Source of the DNA: Geodermatophilaceae bacterium
Lineage (GTDB): Bacteria; Actinomycetota; Actinomycetes; Mycobacteriales; Geodermatophilaceae
Length of the DNA stretch: 5,769 bases
NCBI GenBank assembly: GCA_013814015.1
Contig: JACCQS010000223.1
Coordinates: 1 to 5,769 of the forward strand
Reading direction: 5' to 3'
The position numbers were made by a program, and so were the translations under genes. This document shows, piece after piece, positions 1 through 5,532 of this stretch; the stretch's first letter is position 1; the number at the start of each line of letters is the position of its first letter. The notes under the pieces were generated by a model. That model ran no database searches, was not told the DNA's origin, and saw nothing but the letters and a program-made list of their open reading frames with translations.

Positions 1-34
1 ACTTGTACGTGCATGCCCACGAGCGGCTCATGCG
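1..34. other. Short tail downstream of the helicase gene
   Basis: These 34 bases lie beyond the helicase stop codon (minus strand, TAG read from 37 to 35) and reach the window edge. I see no hairpin followed by a T-run on the minus strand and no credible gene start, so no terminator or neighbouring gene can be called here. Confidence 0.5.
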
Positions 35-2347
35 CTACGCCGTCAGAGCCAGCGCGAATGGGAGTACGGCGCTGGCCCCGGCTCGCCGGAGTTGCCGACC
101 GGCCACGGTGAGCGTCCACCGCGAGTCGGCGAGATCGTCCACTAGCAGAATCGGATGGTCGCCAACTTCGGCGATCCGAGCGGCGAGCTGCGGGCCCACA
201 ACAAGGCGGTCCCACACGGCCGCCAGCCGGAAGGCGCTGTTGCCGCCCGGCTGTCCGGTCGGCCCACCGTGGGCGAGATCCAGCTCGCCCAGGTAGGGCA
301 GTCTGCCCAACTTCCCGAGACCCCGCGCCACGCCGCTGACCAGCTGCGACCGGCGACGGGAGGGAATCGAGACGATTGCACCGGGTCGGCGCTCCCAATC
401 CCAGGCGCCGAGCACCTGGGCACAGGCACGCAGCAGCGCCTCGTCGGGTGGCCCGTCCAGTGACCGGCCAGCCGTGGGTGCGGCGTGTGCAGCCACCACC
501 CGCCTGGCGGCCACGATGTCGCCCGAAGCGTCGGTCGCGTCCGGGTCCTCCTCGATACCGGGCGGTTCCCGGTCGAGCATTCCCGGGGTCGCGTCGTGTC
601 CCAGACCGTCGTCGCCGAGCAGGTTGCGCAGTCGCTGACCCCAGCCGAGATCGGTGAGCCGGGCGACGGCGCGGCCGGTCAGCATTTGCTCGTCGGGGGC
701 GATCTTGCCGCGCACCCCGACCCCCAGCCGGTCTACGCCGGTCGGCCACTGGGCCCGCGTGGCGAGTTCCACACCGGGGCGGTCCAGACGCGCCGCGGCC
801 GCATCGGCTGCCTGTGCGGGGATCTCGGTCGGATACCAGGGCCCGGCGCACACGTCACATCGCCCGCACGGGGTCGCGGACGGGTCGTCCAAGGACGTTT
901 GCAGGAACGCCATCCGGCAGGTGACCTTCGGGAAGTCGGCCGGTCTGGCATACGCGATCATGGACTGCTGCTCGGCCTCGCGAGTTGCCGCGACCCGCTC
1001 GTACCGGTCAGCGTCGTAGACCCACTCCTGACCAGTTCCCCGCCAGCCCCCGGAGACGCGCTCCACTGCACCGTCGACGGCCAGCACTTTCAGGAGCAGC
1101 TCGAGCCGGGTACGACGAATGTTGGCCACCGTTTCCAACCGCGGTGTCGACCAAGGCTTTCCGGCATCACGCAAGGCATCCAAGATAGCGGCAGCATCGT
1201 CCTTGCGAGGCATGGACGATGTCGCGAACCACTGCCAGATGGCCAGATCCTCCGGTCCGGGCAAGAGTAGAACGTCGGCCCGCTCCACAGCCCGCCCGGC
1301 TCGTCCCACCTGCTGGTAGTAACTGACCGGCGAGGAGGGCGCTCCCAGATGTACGACGAAGCCGAGGTCGGGTTTGTCGAAGCCCATCCCCAGGGCCGAG
1401 GTGGCGATCAGAGCCTTGACCTGGTTGGCGCGCAACGCCTCTTCGGCCGCCCGACGATCGGCGTCATCCATGCGGCCGGTGTAGGCGCGTACCTGGTGGC
1501 CCGCGTCGCGCAGCAGAGCCGCAGTCTCCTCGGCCGCAGCGACGGTGAGTGTGTACACGATGCCGCTGCCGGGAAGCTCGCCCAGATGAGCCGACAGCCA
1601 CGCCCAGCGGGCCCGGTCGGTGGGCAACCGAAGGACGCCCAGCCGCAGCGAATCCCGAGCCAGCGGACCTCGGACCGTGGTCACCTCGACCCCGCCGGCA
1701 CCCAGTTGCTCCGCGACGTCGGCGACAACGCGCTCGTTGGCGGTGGCCGTGGTGGCCAGCACCGGCGTACCCGCTGGCAGATGGGTGAGCAGGTCCCTGA
1801 TCCGGCGATAGTCCGGTCGGAAGTCATGACCCCAGTCGGAGATGCAGTGCGCCTCGTCGACGACCAGCAATCCGCAGCGCCGCATCAGATCGGGTAGCAG
1901 TTCCTCCCGGAAGCGCGGGTTGGTCAGCCGCTCGGGGGAGACGAGCAGGACATCCACCCCGTCGTCGGCCAGTCGTTGACTGACGTCGTCCCACTCGGTC
2001 GGATTGGCCGAACTCATCTCCACCGCTCGCACCCCTGCTCTCGCCGCCGCGGCGACCTGATCTCGCATCAGGGCCAGCAGCGGGGAGACCAACAGCGTGG
2101 GGCCCCCGCCGCGCGCTCGGAGCAGCGCAGTGGCCACGAAGTAGACGGCGGACTTGCCCCATCCCGTGCGCTGCACGACCAAGGCGCGCCGCCGGCCCTC
2201 GACCAGCGCCATGATTGCTAGGTCTTGGCCCTCGCGAAAATTCGCATCGGGGCTCGCGGTGAGCTTGCGCAGAATTGCCAAGGCTTCGGCGGCCAAGCCG
2301 TGGCTGGCAGTGTCGGGCTCGCGGTCGAGTTCGGTGCTGGACGGCAT
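35..2347 (-). CDS. RecQ-family ATP-dependent DNA helicase with C-terminal ComF-like phosphoribosyltransferase domain
   Basis: Predicted 770-residue cytoplasmic superfamily 2 3'-5' DNA helicase for repair or recombination. Motifs in order: motif 0 FREGQ (37-41); Walker A RTGWGKS (60-66), where most RecQ proteins have TGGGKS; Walker B DEAH (164-167) followed by the RecQ aromatic loop SDWGHDFRP (170-178); motif III TTATA (199-203); motif V ATSALGMGFDKP (315-326); motif VI QQVGRAGR (345-352). Cysteines 477, 494, 497 and 500 fit the RecQ zinc site. No HRDC domain is seen. A middle stretch (about 546-577, with GRAVARLTDLGWG) links to a ComF-like region: IVSIPSRRRSQL (658-669) and a PRPP-loop-like ILLVDDLADSRWT (733-745). 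The frame stays open upstream to 2932, but that part is antisense to the PHP gene. ATG 2347 is chosen because helicase homology begins just after it. There is no clear Shine-Dalgarno. The helicase call is firm; activity of the C-terminal domain is inferred. Confidence 0.93.
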   Translation of the reverse strand: MPSSTELDREPDTASHGLAAEALAILRKLTASPDANFREGQDLAIMALVEGRRRALVVQRTGWGKSAVYFVATALLRARGGGPTLLVSPLLALMRDQVAAAARAGVRAVEMSSANPTEWDDVSQRLADDGVDVLLVSPERLTNPRFREELLPDLMRRCGLLVVDEAHCISDWGHDFRPDYRRIRDLLTHLPAGTPVLATTATANERVVADVAEQLGAGGVEVTTVRGPLARDSLRLGVLRLPTDRARWAWLSAHLGELPGSGIVYTLTVAAAEETAALLRDAGHQVRAYTGRMDDADRRAAEEALRANQVKALIATSALGMGFDKPDLGFVVHLGAPSSPVSYYQQVGRAGRAVERADVLLLPGPEDLAIWQWFATSSMPRKDDAAAILDALRDAGKPWSTPRLETVANIRRTRLELLLKVLAVDGAVERVSGGWRGTGQEWVYDADRYERVAATREAEQQSMIAYARPADFPKVTCRMAFLQTSLDDPSATPCGRCDVCAGPWYPTEIPAQAADAAAARLDRPGVELATRAQWPTGVDRLGVGVRGKIAPDEQMLTGRAVARLTDLGWGQRLRNLLGDDGLGHDATPGMLDREPPGIEEDPDATDASGDIVAARRVVAAHAAPTAGRSLDGPPDEALLRACAQVLGAWDWERRPGAIVSIPSRRRSQLVSGVARGLGKLGRLPYLGELDLAHGGPTGQPGGNSAFRLAAVWDRLVVGPQLAARIAEVGDHPILLVDDLADSRWTLTVAGRQLRRAGASAVLPFALALTA

Positions 2348-2422
2348 GGGCCCGACAGTAGGCACTCGCACCGACGACGGCGCACACCGTCCACAGGTGT
2401 CCCTGGTGGACAATCGAGGGTG
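2348..2422. promoter_or_regulatory. Divergent promoter region between helicase and PHP genes
   Basis: Both genes must be transcribed from these 75 bp. On the minus strand TACTGT (2360-2355) has the actinobacterial TANNNT pattern and ends 7 bases before the helicase ATG, which would place transcription start at or next to the start codon (leaderless). On the plus strand GACAAT (2409-2414) sits 8 bases before the PHP ATG, but it lacks the first T of the consensus. No TTGACA-like -35 element is seen for the minus-strand hexamer. Two overlapping dyads lie in the middle: ACACC/GGTGT (2384-2388 and 2396-2400), and GTCCAC-AGG pairing with CCTGGTGGAC with one bulged base (2389-2397 and 2402-2411). 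They could be an operator; no known regulator site is recognised. Confidence 0.35.
2389..2411. repeat. Imperfect inverted repeat upstream of the PHP gene
   Basis: Left arm GTCCACAGG (2389-2397) pairs with right arm CCTGGTGGAC (2402-2411) with a single bulged base and a 4-base loop. The right arm overlaps the -10-like GACAAT of the PHP gene, which is a plausible position for a repressor site or a small RNA hairpin. There is no T-run after it, so a terminator is unlikely. Dyads of this size also arise by chance in GC-rich DNA. Confidence 0.3.
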
Positions 2423-3244
2423 ATGCTGCCGCCCGACAACCACATCCATACCCAATTCTCGTGGGACACCAGATCGCGGTCGTCGATGATCCGGGCGTGC
2501 GAGCAGGCCGTCTCCGTTGGGCTCCCCGCAGTCGCGTTCACCGAACACGTCGACTTCACCGACTGGGGCGAGCGGGACCTGCCGATGAACGACGTTCCCG
2601 AGGCCCGCGCCAAGGGCGGGATCCAACCGCTTGACGTCGAGGGCTACAGCGCCTGCATCGAGGAGTGTCGAGAGCGGTTCGATGACCTTCGCATCCTGTC
2701 GGGGATGGAGGCCGGCGAGCCGCACTTGTTCTCGGGGAGCGTTGCCGACCTGCTCCAGCAGACGACCTTCGACCGGGTCCTCGGCTCGCTGCACTCGCTG
2801 CCCCGGGACGGTCTGCTGGTCGGGGTCGGTTGGTTCCTGTCCGGCGAGGCGGCCTACGACGTCGTACGGGCCTACTGCGCCGAGATGCTGCGCATGATCG
2901 AGAACAGCGACGTCTTCGAAGTATTGGCACATTTCGACTATCCGCGTCGTTTCTGGCCGAGGTCAGCGGGCCCGTACGACGACGCGAAGGTGGAGGAGGA
3001 GCACCGGTCGGTGTTCCGCGCCCTAGCGGCGTCGGGACGGGTGCTGGAGATCAACACCGCCAGTCCACTGGCCGTTGCGACCACCATGCGCTGGTGGCAC
3101 GAGGAGGGCGGCGGTGCGGTGTCCTTCGGCAGCGATGCTCACACGCCGGGGCGGGTCGGGGACCGATTCGACCTAGCCGTGGACATTGTGGAGGTCGCAG
3201 GTTTCCGTCCGGGCAGGGACCGGTTCGACTTCTGGCGCCGCTGA
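2423..3244 (+). CDS. PHP-domain phosphatase, histidinol-phosphatase (HisK/HisJ) type
   Basis: A 273-residue protein matching the PHP metallophosphoesterase family, whose best-known members of this size hydrolyse L-histidinol phosphate to histidinol in histidine biosynthesis. Visible metal-site motifs: DNHIHTQFSWD at the N-terminus (His7, His9, Asp15), FTEHVDF (Glu41, His42), GMEAGE (Glu96), LGSLHSL (His124), LAHFDYPRRF (His170, Asp172) and FGSDAHTP (Asp238, His240). The full set implies a complete trinuclear-type active site. No signal peptide or membrane segment is seen, so it is probably cytoplasmic. ATG 2423 places the HxH motif seven residues in, as is usual. A GTG immediately before it (2420) is an alternative, and a longer open frame upstream (to 2225) is antisense to the helicase and unlikely. 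A weak GGTGGA (2405-2410) lies 12 bases upstream. No other histidine gene is nearby, so the substrate is not secure; another phosphomonoester or nucleotide is possible. Confidence 0.88.
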   Translation: MLPPDNHIHTQFSWDTRSRSSMIRACEQAVSVGLPAVAFTEHVDFTDWGERDLPMNDVPEARAKGGIQPLDVEGYSACIEECRERFDDLRILSGMEAGEPHLFSGSVADLLQQTTFDRVLGSLHSLPRDGLLVGVGWFLSGEAAYDVVRAYCAEMLRMIENSDVFEVLAHFDYPRRFWPRSAGPYDDAKVEEEHRSVFRALAASGRVLEINTASPLAVATTMRWWHEEGGGAVSFGSDAHTPGRVGDRFDLAVDIVEVAGFRPGRDRFDFWRR

Positions 3245-3245
3245 C

Positions 3246-4541
3246 CTACGGGGCAGGGCGGCCGGCGAGGGTGTCCAGGGCGGCGCGATCCAGGTCGGTG
3301 GCCGCGCTGATCTCGGTGAGCGAGAGTGCGCCACAGTCCAGTCCCCGGATGAGCACCGAGGCGAGTGCCTTTGCCGTCGCCGGCTCGTCGAGGATCCCTC
3401 CATCGACCTGGGCGACATAGGCCCGTAGCCGGCCCGCGGCCGCCGGCATGGCCTGGCGGAAGAAGGCGTACGTCGCGACATATCGGGTCACCAGCTGAGC
3501 CGGGTGCAGGTCCCAGCCCTGGTAGAAGCCGCGTTCCAGCGCCCGACGGACCAGCCCCGCGTGCACCCGCCAGGCCGCGTGGACCTCGTCGCGCGAGCCG
3601 ACCGGGAGGATGTTCGTCGACCCGTCGACGGCGTCGGCCCGGGTGCCGGCGACGGCGACCTGCATCGTCGCCTTGGCGTGATCCGCTGCCGGATGGTCTG
3701 AGGCCTGGTGTGCCGCAGCAATTCCCAGCGATGCACTGTAATCGTATGTGCCGTAGTGCAGTCCACGGCAACGCGCGCCTGCTGCGCGCACCATCGGAGC
3801 GAGCGTCGCCCGGCCGTCCGCCCCGAGCACGGCCTGCGGAGTCTCCACCTGCAACTCCAGGCCGAGCCGTCCGGGCGCAAAGCCGTAGGCCGTCTCCAGT
3901 GCGTCCAGCACCGCGGTCATCGCCCCGACCTGCGCGACGTCGGTGATCTTGGGCAAGGTGATCCGCAGATCGATGCCGTCCAAACCCGTTGGCCCGCCAA
4001 TTCCATCGACCAACTCACCGAGGAACAAATCCAGCGACCGGAGGCCTCGAGCTCGTACCGTCCCCTCCAGGCACTTGGCCCGCAGTCCCAGAAAGGGCGG
4101 AGCATTTCCAGTCCCGACGTCGGTGGCCACCGCCGCCGCCGCCGCGAGGATGTCGGCGTCCTCGGCCGCACTGGTACCCCGGTAACCGTCCTCCGCATCA
4201 ACCCGAAGATCCTCGATGGGCTCGCTGCTCAGCTTGGCGAGCACCAGCTCCCACACGTCAGAGAGCAGGGCCGGGTCGATGCGAAGGATGTCGGCCATCC
4301 TGGACGCGTCCGGCGCATGCTCCTCGACGGCGGCCAGGGCGGCGGCCCCCCAGGCGGCAGACAGTCCCACCTCGACGCGGTCGGCGGGGACGTACACGGT
4401 GTGCACCGGCGCACGCCCGGCGGCATCACCCGGGAAGTCACGCATCCGGTGCTGATCGATGGGGTCGAGCGCGGCGTCCACCGCAGCCAGGGTCTGCCCG
4501 GACAGTCGGGGCGTACGCGCGGGTGACCTCGCTTCGGGCAC
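3246..4541 (-). CDS. CitE/HpcH-like TIM-barrel lyase (DUF6986-type), putative aldolase
   Basis: A 431-residue protein I recognise as the actinobacterial DUF6986 family, related to CitE/HpcH C-C lyases. The function is unproven. Motifs: HTVYVPADR (47-55), VDAEDGY (114-120), LGLRAKCLE (151-159), TLPKITD (195-201), LELQVETPQ (228-236, Glu233 matching the CitE metal-ligand Glu), HYGTYDYSASLG (262-273, Asp267 matching the CitE metal-ligand Asp), SDHPAADHAK (281-290) and GWDLHPAQL (342-350, like the CitE IHP motif). Residues 132-137 are an alanine run from a short GCC repeat. Start GTG 4541 is the first in-frame start after a TGA and has no Shine-Dalgarno. A small possible ORF ends 4 bases upstream, so translation may be coupled. 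It diverges from uraD, which suggests a role in purine or ureide breakdown, perhaps on a glyoxylate-like or ureide product; that is inference from context only. Confidence 0.85.
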   Translation of the reverse strand: MPEARSPARTPRLSGQTLAAVDAALDPIDQHRMRDFPGDAAGRAPVHTVYVPADRVEVGLSAAWGAAALAAVEEHAPDASRMADILRIDPALLSDVWELVLAKLSSEPIEDLRVDAEDGYRGTSAAEDADILAAAAAVATDVGTGNAPPFLGLRAKCLEGTVRARGLRSLDLFLGELVDGIGGPTGLDGIDLRITLPKITDVAQVGAMTAVLDALETAYGFAPGRLGLELQVETPQAVLGADGRATLAPMVRAAGARCRGLHYGTYDYSASLGIAAAHQASDHPAADHAKATMQVAVAGTRADAVDGSTNILPVGSRDEVHAAWRVHAGLVRRALERGFYQGWDLHPAQLVTRYVATYAFFRQAMPAAAGRLRAYVAQVDGGILDEPATAKALASVLIRGLDCGALSLTEISAATDLDRAALDTLAGRPAP

Positions 4542-4545
4542 GTGT

Positions 4546-4644
4546 TCAGTCGATCAGGTCATATGCGGGCAGCGTCCGGAAGTCCGGGAAATCGTCGTCG
4601 GAGGTGGGTACCTCCGGCCCGACGATACAAATGTCTGCTGCCAC
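4546..4644 (-). CDS. Candidate 32-residue leader peptide upstream of the CitE-like gene
   Basis: A GTG at 4644 (minus strand) opens a 32-codon frame ending in TGA at 4546, leaving 4 bases before the GTG of the CitE-like gene. It is preceded by a strong purine-rich Shine-Dalgarno (AGGGAGAGGTGG, minus 4662-4651), with GAGGT 8 bases from the start. The downstream gene has no such site. The peptide is acidic, starts MAADICIVGPEVPTSDDDF and ends PAYDLID. I recognise no family. It spans the hairpin at 4591-4626, so translation of it would melt the hairpin, as in a leader or attenuator. Against it: the frame also stays open further upstream over antisense uraD, so openness alone proves little, and the Shine-Dalgarno could be chance. 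The main support is the ribosome site plus the spacing to the next gene. Confidence 0.35.
   Translation of the reverse strand: MAADICIVGPEVPTSDDDFPDFRTLPAYDLID
4576..4587. repeat. Short dyad CCGGA-AG-TCCGG
   Basis: Two perfect 5-base arms are separated by two bases, and the element sits within a near-direct repeat GTCCGGA/GTCCGGG. It lies about 35-46 bases upstream of the CitE-like gene's start and beside the larger hairpin. The geometry resembles a half of an operator for a dimeric regulator, but it is short and GC-rich, so chance is a real possibility. Confidence 0.25.
4591..4626. promoter_or_regulatory. Long hairpin/inverted repeat in the urate-locus intergenic region
   Basis: The outer arms ATCGTC (4591-4596) and GACGAT (4621-4626) pair perfectly. 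The inner arms GTCGGAGGT (4597-4605) and ACCTCCGGC (4610-4618) form nine pairs including one G-T. The loop is GGGT (4606-4609), and two unpaired C residues (4619-4620) separate the inner and outer stems on the right. Fifteen pairs in 36 bases is unlikely to be accidental. No T-run follows on either strand, so an intrinsic terminator is not supported. An operator for a dimeric regulator of the two diverging units, or an RNA control element in either leader, fits better. Confidence 0.5.
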
Positions 4645-4702
4645 GACCCGCCACCTCTCCCTGGAATCCCATGCGCACAGCTTGGGCTGGCATCCTCTCA
4701 CC

Positions 4703-5212
4703 GTGGCCGAGAATTCACTGGACTGGTTCAACGGCCTGCCAGCCGACGATCTGCGAGAACGGCTGCGCGCCTGCAATGCCGCCGATCGGTTCGTCGACGA
4801 GATCGCGGCCCGACGTCCCTACGCCAGTGCGAGCGAGGTCGCCGACACCGCGGTCGCAGTCACCCTCGGTTTGGACTGGTCCGCGGTTTCCCAGGCGTTG
4901 GCAGCCCATCCGCGGATCGGGGAGCGAGTCGGTGGTAACTCCGCCGAGGCGCGATCCTCACGCGCCGAGCAAGCCTCGATGGGTACCGCTGACGATGTCG
5001 TACGCGCCGCACTCGTCGAGGGGAACCAGGAGTACGAGGCACGCTTCGACCACGTGTACCTGATCCGCGCGGCCGGCCGGAGTCCGGCGGAAATGCTTGC
5101 GGAGTTGCACCGGCGGCTGGGCAACGACGAGGCCAGTGAGCGAGTCGAGGTCACTGGCCAACTCGCCGAGATCACCCGCTTGCGGGTCGAGCGGTTGATT
5201 GGACATCCATGA
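4703..5212 (+). CDS. uraD: OHCU decarboxylase (2-oxo-4-hydroxy-4-carboxy-5-ureidoimidazoline decarboxylase)
   Basis: Catalyses the last step from urate to S-allantoin by stereospecific decarboxylation of OHCU, the UraH product. Motifs in the 169-residue product: LDWFNGLPADDLRERL at the N-terminus, RRPYAS (37-42), AHPRIGER (68-75, His69 matching the catalytic His), SRAEQASM (86-93), EGNQEYEARF (106-115), IRAAGRSPAEML (121-132), RLGND (138-142) and a helical C-terminus TRLRVERL. Length and motif order fit the family. GTG 4703 is chosen because homology begins right after it and the length is typical, although only a weak GGGCTGG (4684-4690) precedes it. In-frame alternatives are TTG 4682 and ATG 4631 (193 residues), the latter starting 4 bases after the intergenic hairpin. 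The still longer upstream frame is antisense to the CitE-like gene. The stop overlaps the uraH start (ATGA). Confidence 0.92.
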   Translation: MAENSLDWFNGLPADDLRERLRACNAADRFVDEIAARRPYASASEVADTAVAVTLGLDWSAVSQALAAHPRIGERVGGNSAEARSSRAEQASMGTADDVVRAALVEGNQEYEARFDHVYLIRAAGRSPAEMLAELHRRLGNDEASERVEVTGQLAEITRLRVERLIGHP

Positions 5213-5526
5213 GCGTGTCCACGCATGTCCTCGACACGTCTCGAGGACTCCCGGCGTTCGGGGTCAATGTGTTGCTGACCGATCCCACCGGCGATACCGT
5301 CGCCGCCATCACCGACCTGGACGGACGCGCCCGGCTGGCCGAGACTCCGCTCCTCGTGGGGAATTACCAACTGGTGTTCGCGATTGCGGAGTACTTCGCG
5401 TTGACCCGCACGCCGACCTTCTACCCGGAAGTCACCGTTGCCTTCACGGTCACCGACGGCGCTGCACACCACCATGTCCCGTTGCTGATCTCGCCGTACG
5501 CCTATTCGACCTACCGGGGGAGTTGA
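5209..5526 (+). CDS. uraH: 5-hydroxyisourate hydrolase (transthyretin-like)
   Basis: Hydrolyses 5-hydroxyisourate, the uricase product, to OHCU. The 105-residue protein is full length for the transthyretin-related family, which forms homotetramers. N-terminal motif STHVLDTSRGLPA (4-16, His6 in the active site); DLDGRAR (37-43, conserved Arg); FYPEV (71-75); and the C-terminal signature HVPLLISPYAYSTYRGS (89-105), including the YRGS end that separates HIU hydrolases from vertebrate transthyretin. The usual HYH before that signature is HHH here (87-89), which keeps both outer histidines. No signal peptide is visible, so it should be cytoplasmic. The ATG overlaps the uraD stop in ATGA and no good Shine-Dalgarno precedes it, so translation is probably coupled to uraD. 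Confidence 0.95.
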   Translation: MSVSTHVLDTSRGLPAFGVNVLLTDPTGDTVAAITDLDGRARLAETPLLVGNYQLVFAIAEYFALTRTPTFYPEVTVAFTVTDGAAHHHVPLLISPYAYSTYRGS

Positions 5527-5532
5527 CCGCCG

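Larger units (their letters stand above)
4542..4702. promoter_or_regulatory. Divergent control region between the CitE-like gene and uraD
   Basis: These 161 bp should carry promoters for both the minus-strand CitE-like gene and the plus-strand urate operon. They contain a long hairpin (4591-4626), a short dyad CCGGA-AG-TCCGG (4576-4587) and a candidate leader ORF on the minus strand (4546-4644). A -10-like TACAAA (plus, 4626-4631) and a TANNNT-type TATCGT (minus, 4627-4622) lie back to back beside the hairpin. Neither has a convincing -35. I cannot match the dyads to a known urate or allantoin regulator site. Confidence 0.4.

Noticed and set aside
485..1270. 261-codon plus-strand open frame over the helicase
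   Set aside because: Antisense to conserved helicase zinc-site and C-terminal coding sequence. It has no recognisable domain and is typical of open antisense frames in GC-rich genes.
2348..2932. 195-codon upstream extension of the helicase frame on the minus strand
   Set aside because: It is antisense to the PHP gene, which has intact metal-site motifs. The extension has no helicase motifs and reads as GC-rich shadow sequence, and helicase homology starts just after ATG 2347.
3139..3771. 210-codon minus-strand frame and the plus-strand 3708-4526 frame
   Set aside because: Both overlap the CitE-like gene in other frames and are Arg/Gly/Pro-rich without motifs, as expected for frame shadows.
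4128..4146. GCC trinucleotide repeat
   Set aside because: It is short and in frame, encoding an alanine run in the CitE-like protein; ordinary for GC-rich coding DNA, with no sign of phase variation.
4591..4626. Intrinsic terminator at the intergenic hairpin
   Set aside because: No T-run follows on either strand, and the hairpin lies between two diverging genes where no transcript needs to end.
3989..4702. Long plus-strand frame running into uraD (would give a 407-residue protein)
   Set aside because: Most of it is antisense to the CitE-like gene and is low-complexity Arg/Pro-rich. UraD proteins are about 165-175 residues and homology begins at 4703.
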